Assembly: GCA_977017575.1 (NCBI GenBank)
Contig: CDRNVI010000036.1
Coordinates: 124,001-188,000, forward strand
DNA: 64,000 nucleotides
From: Paramoeba atlantica
Lineage: Eukaryota > Discosea
Reading direction: 5' to 3'
This document shows positions 46,160-55,745 of this stretch, one piece after another. Made by a program: the position numbers and the translations under genes. The notes under the pieces are model-generated. The model was given only the letters and a program-made list of their open reading frames with translations. It did no database searches and had not been told where the DNA came from. How positions within the stretch are numbered: position 1 is the stretch's first letter; each line of letters begins with the position of its first letter.

Positions 46160-48409
46160 TCACTTTGGAACTTTGCCTTCCACAATTTTCTGAAACAAAG
46201 GTGGCTGTGTTTCGCCCAACGGAGTTCCAGGAGGCAGTTTGCCAAACCGAAGTGCGTCACGTCCTCGGATTAACTCTGGCTTCTCCGAAACCCCAAGCTG
46301 TTGCATCACACGATCACAAACGTCAGGCATCACACACCCCAACAGAAGTGCGCAGATCCGCAGGCAGTCCTGCATCACGTAGAGTATCGTACCTGCCCTC
46401 GCGGTATCCTTCCGTATCACTTTCCAAGGCTCCATATGGGTTGTATACGCATTCACACATCTTAGCACCTCAAACACGACCTTCACTCCCGTCTGCAGGT
46501 CCCCCATCCGGAAAGCCCCATCAAAGCGTCCCACAAGCCTCTCAGTTTCATCACGCATCAGTACATCATGGGGGGTGTAGCTCCCGGGGGTTGGGACCAC
46601 ACGTTGGGGCACAAGCTTCACACTGACGCATCGTAACACCAGATTCCCTAACGTATCCGCGAGTTCTCCATTCAACCGAGAGACCATGGCACCATCCGAG
46701 TAGTCCCCGTCATCCTTAAACGAGCACTCCCGGAGCAGGAAGTACTTGATCGGGTCCAGACCGTAGCGCTTGACTTTTTCCCGCGGGTCAAAGGCGTTCC
46801 CGAGGCTCTTGCTAATTTTCCTACCCTCATGGGTCCACCAGCCGTGGACAATCAGTTTTCGAGGGGGGGCGTAGCCCAGGGCGAACAGAAACGCTGGCCA
46901 GTAGACCGCATGGAATTTTAAAATGTCTTTCCCCAGCACATGGGTTCCGGGCCATCGATCGAAACCATTCGGGTGCGCACAGAGTTCTCGGTGCAACGTT
47001 TCCGAATCCGTTAGCATCGCCGAGGTGAGATAATTGGTTAGAGCGTCCAGCCAGACATAAATCACGTGGTCGGGATCTCCTGGACAGGGAATGGCCCAAT
47101 CACACACGGATTTCTTTCGTGAAACCGAGAGGTCCGAGAGGCCGTTTTGTACGAGTTGGATAACCTCCTGTCGTCGGAACTCGGGGTAAATTACCGGACC
47201 GCTGCGTAGCCATTCTAAAAGCTGTTTTTCATATTTCGAGAGTCGAAACAGGTAATTCTGCTCGGAGACACGATGTACGGGGTGACCGGATTCTACAGAG
47301 AGATAGCGCGTACCCGTCCCCTCGGGTAATGCCTCCTCACGCACCTGTGTGGCAGTTAGAAATGACTCGTCGGAGACGCAGTACCAGCCCTCATAGGTGC
47401 CTAGATAAATGTCGTCTTGGTCGACCAGCCTCTCCCATAGTTTCTCTACGAGGGAAACGTGCTCGGGGTCGGTTGTGCGGACAAAGTGGTTGTATTTAAA
47501 ATCCCACTCATCGAAGCAGTCCCGGAAGGAGCGCGCGACGTCGTCGGTAAACGTTTGCGGCGTTTGATTTTTATCTGCGGCAGCTTTTGCAATTTTCTGC
47601 CCGTGCTCGTCCGTTCCGGTAGACAAAAAACTTTCCTCACCTATTAAAGAATGGTAACGCGCAAGGCAGTCGGCTACTAAGGTAGAGTAAATGTGACCGA
47701 TGTGGGGCGCAGCATTAACATAGTAGATGGGTGTTGTGACGTAGAAGGGATAGTTTGCCACGGATAGGGAGCGAGGGACTTTTTGCGAAAACTCCAGTTT
47801 GGAAAGCTCTGGCACTCCCAGAAGAGATAACCCAGACCGAATTGATGCTTGATTCGTCTTGAAAAAGGCCTCAAACCAAGAATGAAGATTCCCACCAAAG
47901 TGTCCTTCCTCATTCTGCAATGCATTCGTGTGTTCTAGTGTAGGTACAAGAGGAATCACGGAGGCGAACAGCAAGCACTTCATAACGGTTGTGTCATCCT
48001 GTAAAACAGACGGAAACTTCACCGCTAGGTCTTTAATTATCGTCGCCGCATTATTAGAATCTAATTTCCCATATTGTGACTCCTCGTCAGTCGTATTTCG
48101 AAAGGTTTCAGAATCCCACTCCAGAAAACGACGTAAATTTTCATTGCCCGAATATCTATTCAATTCTGCGAGTCGGTGATATACATTTTTTGAACCTATC
48201 GTACGAACGTCTTCCTCACCCTCCTCAAGGACAGGCCACACTTCCTCCAAGGGGAATGATGTTGGTAAATTCAATCTAAGCAAGTAATGAAAGCTTTGTT
48301 CATGGGACAACACTGATACGCTGAGTTGGCAGTTCGTCTCCAGCGCGACTAACACGCAGCGAAAGCTGTGGTATGTGGCAGCGTTCGTGATTAGGCGCAA
48401 CGTCATCAT
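46160..48409 (-). CDS. Methionyl-tRNA synthetase
   Basis: 749 aa. Class I synthetase with HIGH at 236-239 (NAAPHIGHIYSTL), TGTDEHGQKIA at 264-274, WLDALTNYLTSA near 453, KISKS at 531-535 (normally KMSKS), and an anticodon-binding helical domain to about 720. Residues 1-200 are an appended domain without catalytic motifs, probably GST-C-like, as found on cytosolic eukaryotic and trypanosome MetRS. From memory the core is strikingly close to the T. brucei enzyme (DIYLGTYEGWYCVSDESFLT, GDYSDGAMVSRLNGELADTLGN). No zinc-finger Cys quartet in the connective peptide. The middle third of the gene is GC-richer than its ends. Confidence 0.97.
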   Translation of the reverse strand: MMTLRLITNAATYHSFRCVLVALETNCQLSVSVLSHEQSFHYLLRLNLPTSFPLEEVWPVLEEGEEDVRTIGSKNVYHRLAELNRYSGNENLRRFLEWDSETFRNTTDEESQYGKLDSNNAATIIKDLAVKFPSVLQDDTTVMKCLLFASVIPLVPTLEHTNALQNEEGHFGGNLHSWFEAFFKTNQASIRSGLSLLGVPELSKLEFSQKVPRSLSVANYPFYVTTPIYYVNAAPHIGHIYSTLVADCLARYHSLIGEESFLSTGTDEHGQKIAKAAADKNQTPQTFTDDVARSFRDCFDEWDFKYNHFVRTTDPEHVSLVEKLWERLVDQDDIYLGTYEGWYCVSDESFLTATQVREEALPEGTGTRYLSVESGHPVHRVSEQNYLFRLSKYEKQLLEWLRSGPVIYPEFRRQEVIQLVQNGLSDLSVSRKKSVCDWAIPCPGDPDHVIYVWLDALTNYLTSAMLTDSETLHRELCAHPNGFDRWPGTHVLGKDILKFHAVYWPAFLFALGYAPPRKLIVHGWWTHEGRKISKSLGNAFDPREKVKRYGLDPIKYFLLRECSFKDDGDYSDGAMVSRLNGELADTLGNLVLRCVSVKLVPQRVVPTPGSYTPHDVLMRDETERLVGRFDGAFRMGDLQTGVKVVFEVLRCVNAYTTHMEPWKVIRKDTARAGTILYVMQDCLRICALLLGCVMPDVCDRVMQQLGVSEKPELIRGRDALRFGKLPPGTPLGETQPPLFQKIVEGKVPK

Positions 48410-48647
48410 CCTTCTACCCTGCGATTACTGAAAATTAAGAATAGAAATATGAGATAAACTTTGATTATCTAAATTTCTGTAATTTTCATTATCGTCCAGG
48501 AATAAAATGTAAATCCTCATCCGTTGAATTAATTCTGAAAGAATCTACACATGTAATGAACCCATACAAGCACGAAGGAAAAATGAGTAAAAAACTAAAA
48601 CAGTGCACGTATTGCACACTCCGAAATACACATTCGACATAAAGTCT

Positions 48648-51287
48648 TCAAGAGAATCTCTTCCCCAATTCCTCTACCACCTTACGCAAACATACAGCTT
48701 CGGATTGTGTGGCATTGTCGTCCCTTTTAGCGATTTCGTATGCACGTTTGTCATCTCCACGACCTAAAAGTATAAGTACTTTCATCAGTGAATCATTTCC
48801 TAGGCAAAGCAATAGTTCATCAGTGCCAAAGTGTGGAATCCAAGTGTGGAACAACACTGTAGAATTCTTTTCAAGACACGACGCGAACAACGCGAAAAGC
48901 ATAATTCGTATATCTTTGTCTACTATTCCAGCCAAAGCAACAAAAAAGGTAGAAGGAGAGTGAAATTCCGTAGGGCTCAATATCGTCGTGGAATGGGATC
49001 TAAAAATCAACCAATCAGGTTGTTTATTTCGAGAGCTTCCAAAGTCTTGGACGGCATGCGCGTGATGAGAAGAATGTGTCCAAGTTGCTTGAGTATCGTA
49101 AGGTCTTGTATTTAAAGTTGGGGCATGTTTCGACAAATGTTTCAGTTCACCATCACATTGCATGCACGCGTTCCAAACTAAACCAAAACACAGCCGTCGC
49201 AAAGAAAGCGGAAATATACTCATTGGCAAACCGTAAGCTGAATCGAAAGTGAATGGGTCCATTTTACTAGGATCGTGGTCCACCTGTCTAAGAAATGTGC
49301 ATAGTAGCGCTTCGTCGACATTCCAACCCAAATTTCTGCACATCTCAGTCCTGGATGTATAAGTTTCACAGAAGACGTATAAGACTTGAATACGAAGGGA
49401 TAGAGAGCGATCAACCAGAAATTGCACGTGTCGAAGCGCACACAATGAGTACGTCAAAGAATCTGTCGATGTTAATGAGGAACGCATTGAACTCATCATT
49501 TCCGAGCTAAGTTCAAGGCGAACCCAATCCGAAAAATCATCAGATAAGCATTTCTTTAACCTCACTTCATAAGGCTTCAATACGGGGAAGCTTTGGATCA
49601 ATCTCTGATATGCCCCTACAATATTGTTTTCATGAGTTTCCTGTGTGGCCGAAAATGATTCCTCGACTGTTCTGGAAACAAAGTCGAATATCGGCAAATT
49701 CGGGCCTAAATGTCCCCCGATAATACAAATGCGAAGCTCTTCAACTGTTTTATCTAACACATGAGATTGGCGCAAAATCAAGTTACTAGATGAGCGTATT
49801 TGTTCCGCAAAAACGGTCCATTCCTGAAATGGAAATTCTCGCATTTTTAACATGTTCATGATTTCTATTCGCCGCCAAGTTTCTATTTGAGAGCGGAGCC
49901 CTAGTGCGGACCCAATGGTTCTATCATGCTTCCTAAAGTCGGATATTTTTTCCTCGATCTCAAATGCACTTTCGTCGCTTGAAAACGCAATTGCTTCCTT
50001 TGGTGCAATATGCCAAGAATGTACAGCTCCAGTGCTCTGATTTTGTGCACACAGTGCTAAATGACCTGTGGAATGATATCCGGCGCACCACAGAAAGTAA
50101 TTCTCACGATCCAGCGACATAAGAACCGAATCCTCAAACGGATGATGTAATGGTATTATTTGCAAGCTACCCGAACACACAAGTAAACAGCGCCCGACTG
50201 TATAGTTTTGTACGAGTATATGCGTGTTGGACAGGATAATAACGGCTACTCCTTTATCACTTTCCTTTGAAGTGCATAATCCCTGTATTGTGCCCATTCT
50301 ACTAAAGCTTTGTGTTCCACTATCATCTCCGAGCAGTACTGCATCCTCAGAGGCAAGTGTGCTGGTGACATCACTGCAGGTATCTCTAGATGTGAATGTC
50401 TCCAACCAGGCCACATTCGTTTCTCGAAGCGCCTCGGGCTGCTCTGGATTCCACTCAAATTGTAGCAGATTCGTTTTATCCACCCATGTGAGAAAGGTCA
50501 ACGTGGGTATCTTAAAATGAGCTAAAACACAAAATGAACCCAGTCGGGGCGCATGAAGTAATGTGTGGCAAAGTACAGCATCGCTCTCCTGTGTTCGAAA
50601 CCGTTCGGAGGTTAAATCATACTGAAGCCCAATGAAAAAATCTCCGTGAAGTGCAAAGATCATTTCATTTCGGCTGTGGTGCAAAAGCTGACGTATGGGT
50701 GTTTTCTGTATCCCAGGGACAAGCGAGCGGGTTGTGTCTGTAATTCCAGTTTTAAAAGAGTACAGCGCAAGACTTCCGTCTCCTAGTCCCAGCACTGCGT
50801 GTGTGGCACTAACACATTGTATGGCATGTACTTCATCGGAGAGCGTGTATTTCAATGTGGAATACGGAACCCCTTTTTGTATTTCGTGAAGCCCATTTAA
50901 GGTGCCTACCAGATACGCGCACGACTGCGTGCCGGGAACTCCTGTTATGCAGAGTGGAATAGGGGCAGAACGGTTATCCGTAAATGTGCCAATACTTTGA
51001 TATCCCTGTTCTTTGCATGCTGATGAATTCACTTGTTTTATATCGAAATCTGATAAACGAATGCGTTCACACACATTCGGGCGACCGCATGCATGTGCTA
51101 AGAAACGGTTCTCTAGACAATTACTAAAAAGAAGACTGCCTCGTGTAAGTTGAATAGAAAGAGGAACGGATTGAGTGATCAACATTCTGTAGGCAGAGGC
51201 TTCGGGTGTTTCAGAACTTACCTCAATTTGTGACCCGCCCGCGGACGGAGGTCTCCATGTTCTATGCGAACGAACCTCAAGAAGCAT
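48648..51287 (-). CDS. Unrecognised 879-aa beta-propeller plus alpha-helical protein
   Basis: The first ~430 residues have propeller-like strands (VLGLGDGSLALYSFKTG, SYLVGTLNGLHEI-type, FLWCAGYHSTGHLALCAQ). From about 470 the sequence is helical, with blocks such as LQRL-type YQRLIQSFPVLKPYE and ALRHVQFLVDRSLSLRIQVLY, and a final AYEIAKRDDN helix. A propeller followed by an alpha-solenoid is the plan of scaffold nucleoporins of the Nup133/Nup120 kind and of vesicle-coat proteins. That is a guess from shape only; no diagnostic motif was found. It starts right next to the repeat nest at 51.5-53.3 kb. Confidence 0.65.
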   Translation of the reverse strand: MLLEVRSHRTWRPPSAGGSQIEVSSETPEASAYRMLITQSVPLSIQLTRGSLLFSNCLENRFLAHACGRPNVCERIRLSDFDIKQVNSSACKEQGYQSIGTFTDNRSAPIPLCITGVPGTQSCAYLVGTLNGLHEIQKGVPYSTLKYTLSDEVHAIQCVSATHAVLGLGDGSLALYSFKTGITDTTRSLVPGIQKTPIRQLLHHSRNEMIFALHGDFFIGLQYDLTSERFRTQESDAVLCHTLLHAPRLGSFCVLAHFKIPTLTFLTWVDKTNLLQFEWNPEQPEALRETNVAWLETFTSRDTCSDVTSTLASEDAVLLGDDSGTQSFSRMGTIQGLCTSKESDKGVAVIILSNTHILVQNYTVGRCLLVCSGSLQIIPLHHPFEDSVLMSLDRENYFLWCAGYHSTGHLALCAQNQSTGAVHSWHIAPKEAIAFSSDESAFEIEEKISDFRKHDRTIGSALGLRSQIETWRRIEIMNMLKMREFPFQEWTVFAEQIRSSSNLILRQSHVLDKTVEELRICIIGGHLGPNLPIFDFVSRTVEESFSATQETHENNIVGAYQRLIQSFPVLKPYEVRLKKCLSDDFSDWVRLELSSEMMSSMRSSLTSTDSLTYSLCALRHVQFLVDRSLSLRIQVLYVFCETYTSRTEMCRNLGWNVDEALLCTFLRQVDHDPSKMDPFTFDSAYGLPMSIFPLSLRRLCFGLVWNACMQCDGELKHLSKHAPTLNTRPYDTQATWTHSSHHAHAVQDFGSSRNKQPDWLIFRSHSTTILSPTEFHSPSTFFVALAGIVDKDIRIMLFALFASCLEKNSTVLFHTWIPHFGTDELLLCLGNDSLMKVLILLGRGDDKRAYEIAKRDDNATQSEAVCLRKVVEELGKRFS

Positions 51288-51462
51288 CTGTCAATTCGAG
51301 CAAGATACAGTAAGGCAAAAGTTTATTATTTTGCAAGGTAAAAAACTGTGTTAAAAAAATGGAAAGGAAGGTCAAGGAAATTAAAGAACATGTGCTCAGC
51401 TGTAACAAAATCGTACAATGGGTCCAAATCAGGAAATTAAGCAAAACGTTGCTAAAACAAGC

Positions 51463-51561
51463 TACTCCTCCTGTCATTAATATTGATAATGATAATCCTC
51501 AAGATTGATAATATTTTTGAGATTATTATTATCATTATCATTATTTCTGGCAGGGGGAGTA
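51463..51561. mobile_element. 99-bp Stowaway-like MITE (hairpin with TA ends)
   Basis: Begins TACTCCTCCTG and ends CAGGGGGAGTA, inverted copies of one another (one mismatch). Inside are further inverted parts, GATAATGATAAT near the left and ATTATTATCATTATC near the right, so the whole unit folds on itself. TA at both outer ends followed by CTCC is the hallmark of Stowaway/Tc1-mariner-type MITEs. It lies 175 bp upstream of the 879-aa gene. Confidence 0.65.
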
Positions 51562-52495
51562 CATCGTTTTCGACAAAAAACACGATTGGGAAGTTTTTGA
51601 AACCTTACGAGTAGTTTTTTAGTTCAAAAAACGTTTTTTTTAAGACACAAAATTTTTTGTAAGAAAATCCTGCGTGCATGAAAATAAGTTCATAATTTTT
51701 TAAGAGTTTTCACCACCTCGAACAATAACTTTTTTAAGATCATCATTACTGCCCGCCCCCCCCCACTTATGCGCAACCGTTTGACACGGCTACTTAAGCG
51801 CAATATTGAGGCACGACGAACACGGCGAACATTTTAGATGATTTTTTTATTGTTAATATGGCTTTATATATTTTTTATGGCATGTACGATTTTTTGTTCA
51901 TCGACTCATTACACTCTGGCTAGCTTTTTTACATTTCTTTGGTTTTTTCCATTATAGTTCTCTCTCAACCTTCAGCTCAATCCTCAGCAGAGAATGTCAC
52001 CCCCCCTATTCAACCCCCTTCATTGCTCTCCCCACCTTCAGCTCAATCCTCAGCACAAACTAGAAAATTGACTGACTGGGTACGGATACAGGAGCCCCAT
52101 CCCCGTATCGATGTGTACTACTACAGCCTTCTACTGCATCATACATAAATTTACATGGATATACATGTATAAATTTATTACTGCGCTTACAAAAGTTGTT
52201 AAAATATAATTTACAAGCAGTCTCCTTTTTAAAGCAACTTCGCTTTTAGTCATTTTCTGTTTCTTTTAACGAATCGTAGCTACAATATGCAAATGCACAG
52301 AATCGTCAAACACGTTGCATCCCATCCCCCCCCGCACTTACCGAAGACACGAAGGTGAGGAACAGTTTTTAGACGGCACCGATTAGAAGATGGCTCACGA
52401 AACATAAGTACACAACATAAATACTAAGAAGTACAGATGCTATCCGCGCCGCGAAGCGGCGCGACTTTTTTTGATGCCTTTTTTTGTCCGAAATG

Positions 52496-52634
52496 CACCC
52501 ATGGACAGAAGTGTGCCCCCGGCCTGGCAAATGCCATTTTTTTTATCCGTTTTATCTCATTTTTGCAGCATTCGAGCGATCTCGTTCCCCTAGCGAAGAG
52601 CTTTGCCGCCTTTTTTTTATAGGGACCCCCTGGT
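52496..52634 (+). repeat. Long inverted repeat, left arm (139 bp)
   Basis: Starts CACCCATGGACAGAAGTGTG and ends GGGACCCCCTGGT. It matches 53094-53232 as an inverted copy over its whole length with perhaps 10-15 percent differences. A short GC-rich palindrome (GCGCCGCGAAGCGGCGC) lies just outside at 52446-52462. Confidence 0.85.
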
Positions 52635-53093
52635 GCTCTGGTGGTGACCCCAAAGTAGACCAAAAACAAAAAATGGTACATTAGACATCTAGAAAAAAAT
52701 CACCCTTTCAATGAGAAAATGAGAAAAAAGGAAGAAGTATCAATATCCGCAATGCTCCCCATTGGTCTGAATAACTATTTGCATACGTTTAGGAACAGAT
52801 TTTATGGAATTCAACACTTTCTATCTATGTGGTGCACGTTTTAGAGCATTAAACGCCTTTTCTGTGGCCTTTGTCAGGGTTACAGAGTTGTGTGGCTTAA
52901 AACTACAAAGTTGTGTGGATTTATGCTGTTTGACTATCTCTATTCGCTCCGAAATCGACAAATCGTTTATGATTTATGCGAGGCGGGGCCCTCATGAAGA
53001 AAAAACAGGGAGAAAAAAAGATAATATACTAGAGAAATTGACTGTGTTCCATAAAAACGGGCAATCAAACCATGTTTTTTGGAAACAGGGGGT

Positions 53094-53232
53094 ACCAGGG
53101 GGTCCCTATGAAGCAAAGGCGGCAAAGATCTTCGCTAGGGGAACGAGATCTTTCGAATGCTGAAAAAATGAGAAAAAACGGGTGAAAAAATTGACATTTG
53201 CCAGGCCGGGGGCACACTTCTGTCCATGGGTG
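53094..53232 (-). repeat. Long inverted repeat, right arm (139 bp)
   Basis: Inverted partner of 52496-52634, with about 460 bp between the arms. The plus-strand frame over the interior (52804-53163) looks like a chance frame rather than a gene. Confidence 0.85.
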
Positions 53233-53378
53233 TATCTTTTCCCCTTGAGATATTTTTGACCCGGCTACTTAAGCGCAATTTTCGGCCAAAACCCGGTTGC
53301 GCTTAAGTAGGGGGGGACAGTATTAATGACAGGGGGAGTATACTGAGCTAAATCGGAGGAAATAGGAGTATGCACAAT

Positions 53379-54725
53379 TTAAACCGATGGAATACCTCCG
53401 ATGCCTTTCATAACATCCTCCCAAGCTATGAAAGTAGGAGAGGTAGAAATATTTGCATTTTGATTACCTTTGGTATAGGGTAAAGAAAGTTGAGTTTCAT
53501 CGTTCAGTCTCGCAATGTGACTTTCGGACACATGTCCTTGAGAACTATTTTCCGAATCGCACCGCAAAATATTTTTCGACGCAAGCAACTTACGGTGTAA
53601 GGACTGGAATTCTGTTCCAGCAACAGTGTCTATAATCAAAGGAAAATTAGAACTGTGATTTGATTGAATGTTCGCATTAACAAACTGATCGGGCTCTTTC
53701 ATTGCAGAACGAAGACTATGAAAAAATTCTTTTGCTGTCTCGCTTTTTCGGGTGCTAAGTTCTCGCTCGCCCTTCAGTTCAAAGAGGTCATATTTCTCCA
53801 TGGTTGGACCTTGTGCAGATTCTGCCACATTTGGTTTCAACCTTACGTAGATCCGATGCGAAAGCCAGTTTTCTGACCTGATTCTATACCACCAAGGGTA
53901 ATACAGCGCAGAATATACGAAGCAGTAAGATGGAAGTTTTCCGTGTAGAGATCCAAATCGGGAGGTATGTATACTCGCTGTCGTTTCTTGAATTTGATGA
54001 GCAAGAGAAGAGGCCACACTTTCGTAACGCTGCGGTGGACTTGTGAGATTCTCTGTGTATGCAGGAGGCCAGAGAGCCGAGAGACGATGCGCATAGAGTC
54101 TCGTAACACAAATCACGCCACACTTACGTCGCCTTGCGCATCTCTGACATTCATCAAATAGAGATCCAATGCTTGGGGAACAGTGTGTTTGCCTCCCTTT
54201 CATAGGCGCACCGTTTGGATACGACGTCGAGTAGGGGAGATATGCCGCTGATAGGGTACCGTTCAGAATAATCACAGTATATGGCTTAACAGATTGTGGG
54301 GGCACCGTCGTTTGGTGCTGAATCCTATCTGTGTGAACACTACACTCTACTTCCGTCCTTTCGTCTTCAACTTTCACATCATCGGATCGGCACCAGCCTC
54401 GACGCAATGTTTGAATTATCTCAGAAAAAGTCCTGGGATGAACGAGATGAAAACAAGATTTCAGAATTTGTCCAAGGTCCGTTACATGGTCTTGCAAAGG
54501 AAATAATTGTCTGGAGAAATTTTCCGAATCAAAAGAATAGTCTAGGTCAATAAGGAGCAATCTCACTGGGGAGCTACTTGGAATAGTACCTCTAAAAACG
54601 TCTCGCACGAGGCTGTGAAGAATAATTTTTTGTGCCCTGCCTTCTGTGGTTAACAGCTCAATAGCTTGTTCGGACCGAATCCTTCCATACATGTCTGCAA
54701 TGCTGACCAAATTTTCGTCGGACAT
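53379..54725 (-). CDS. XRCC2-like RAD51 paralogue without Walker A
   Basis: 448 aa. The clue is VRLLLIDLDYSFDSENFSRQ (54-73), which parallels XRCC2's EVLFIDTDYHFDM, followed at the right spacing by FHLVHPRTFSEIIQTLRRG (like [21 protein letters not shown]), YTVIILNGTLSAAYLP (Walker-B strand, like LLILDSLSAFYW), LFDECQRCARRRKCGVICVTR and a WYRIRS...HRIYVRL strand pair. Where XRCC2 has the P-loop GPEGTGKT, this protein has TTEGRAQKI (26-34), so ATP binding by that motif is lost. The last ~150 residues are an unmatched, polar extension. XRCC2 acts in RAD51 filament assembly in homologous recombination. Pattern-level match; moderate. Confidence 0.5.
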   Translation of the reverse strand: MSDENLVSIADMYGRIRSEQAIELLTTEGRAQKIILHSLVRDVFRGTIPSSSPVRLLLIDLDYSFDSENFSRQLFPLQDHVTDLGQILKSCFHLVHPRTFSEIIQTLRRGWCRSDDVKVEDERTEVECSVHTDRIQHQTTVPPQSVKPYTVIILNGTLSAAYLPYSTSYPNGAPMKGRQTHCSPSIGSLFDECQRCARRRKCGVICVTRLYAHRLSALWPPAYTENLTSPPQRYESVASSLAHQIQETTASIHTSRFGSLHGKLPSYCFVYSALYYPWWYRIRSENWLSHRIYVRLKPNVAESAQGPTMEKYDLFELKGERELSTRKSETAKEFFHSLRSAMKEPDQFVNANIQSNHSSNFPLIIDTVAGTEFQSLHRKLLASKNILRCDSENSSQGHVSESHIARLNDETQLSLPYTKGNQNANISTSPTFIAWEDVMKGIGGIPSV

Positions 54726-55026
54726 GTTATTTCAACGCGCGCTTATTGATTTTCATAATCGACAAGGGAAAATTGGTTCTCACATCGAAGTAGATACTAG
54801 AAAGATCGTAGTAGGACTTCTAAGAAGAGTAAATTTAAAAACTTCAGAACTACACTCCAATAATTAGTAAATGGCAACATATACATACAGTAGTTAATAG
54901 TAGTACACTAGAATTCATTGTCTTTTTAAGTCAAAAGTAATCTTTCCTGCAAACTAACGTACGTGTCGGTGATACTGTCGGTGATACTTTTAACTTCAAA
55001 TAAGAAAAGTGCGGTGTATTCTACGC
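54726..55026. other. Intergenic spacer, no gene seen
   Basis: AT-rich. Contains a 13-bp direct repeat (GTCGGTGATACT at 54965 and 54977). Nothing else recognised. Confidence 0.5.
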
Positions 55027-55617
55027 TCAGTCAGCTTTATTATGGGGTTTCCTCCACGACTGAACGGAGCGAATAACCTGTCGGAACGCTGATTGTGCCA
55101 ATGCTCCGGGTGAGAGATCGATCTCGGGCTTACCCTCCGCTAGTGCCTTATTTCGCTGGTACTCTTTTTCCTCGGTTACTTTTTCTTCATAGCATCGAAC
55201 CCATTCTTCGGGAATAAAATCTGTCTCAGAATCAGCAACTGTCCATAAAATACGCCAGCATGGCACAATGAGTGCTAGACACAAGAGCGCAGCGAGAAAC
55301 AGGAACTGTACAGCAAGAAAGTACGTGTCATAGTAAAATGCTAACCAGAAAGCGAGAAATCCGACAGCAGGAATAAACCGAGATACGAACCTCTCCGCCT
55401 GTATCTGTGAAGAGATAGACATCGGGGCAGCAAGATAAAGAGCAAACTGGACTACGCGATACGTTTGAATTTGCTGAGTGAATCGAGACCAAAAATTAAC
55501 ATAAAATTCGGTAGTCAGCCACTTTCTTTGAGGCGTATCTCTCGAGTATAGGTTAGGCTTGACTACTCGATGCTTGGAAGGCGCTTGAAAAGAACGCTGC
55601 TTCGACATTAAGATCAA
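55027..55617 (-). CDS. Unrecognised small multi-span membrane protein
   Basis: 196 aa. A basic N-terminal ~45 residues are followed by hydrophobic segments at about 57-72 (VVQFALYLAAPM), 85-105 (IPAVGFLAFWLAFYYDT) and 105-128 (FLAVQFLFLAALLCLALIVPCW), then a charged cytosolic-looking C-terminus (EEWVRCYEEKVTEEKEYQRN). The polar ends and compact hairpin resemble small ER membrane proteins, but I could not match a family. No signal peptide. Confidence 0.7.
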   Translation of the reverse strand: MILMSKQRSFQAPSKHRVVKPNLYSRDTPQRKWLTTEFYVNFWSRFTQQIQTYRVVQFALYLAAPMSISSQIQAERFVSRFIPAVGFLAFWLAFYYDTYFLAVQFLFLAALLCLALIVPCWRILWTVADSETDFIPEEWVRCYEEKVTEEKEYQRNKALAEGKPEIDLSPGALAQSAFRQVIRSVQSWRKPHNKAD

Positions 55618-55745
55618 ATAGTAACTGTAAAAAAAGCATAAACTTTATACCCCGTACGAAATTAACAGTGTAACCAAACAATCACAAGTTCTTTAAGAAT
55701 ACTTTCGTGCTAAACAAGAATCCGACTTCATCTCGGGGCTCTGCA

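Larger units (their letters stand above)
51747..53340. mobile_element. Nested foldback / mariner-like repeat block
   Basis: The left edge (51747: TACTGCCCG, C-run, ACTTATGCGCAACCG) is an inverted copy of the right side (reverse complement from about 53323: TACTGTCCCCCCC, TACTTAAGCGCAACCG). Next to it GACACGGCTACTTAAGCGCA (51783) recurs at 53259 in the same orientation. The extreme right end (53321-53340) is again the inverse of the 51463 end (TACTCCCCCTGTCATTAATA). At least two TA-ended elements therefore seem nested here. No transposase frame is visible, so they would be non-autonomous. This fills most of the 2.1-kb gap between the XRCC2-like and the 879-aa genes. Confidence 0.6.

Noticed and set aside
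52804-53163. 119-codon plus-strand frame inside the 139-bp inverted pair
   Set aside because: Partly made of the inverted-repeat arm itself and without protein-like composition.
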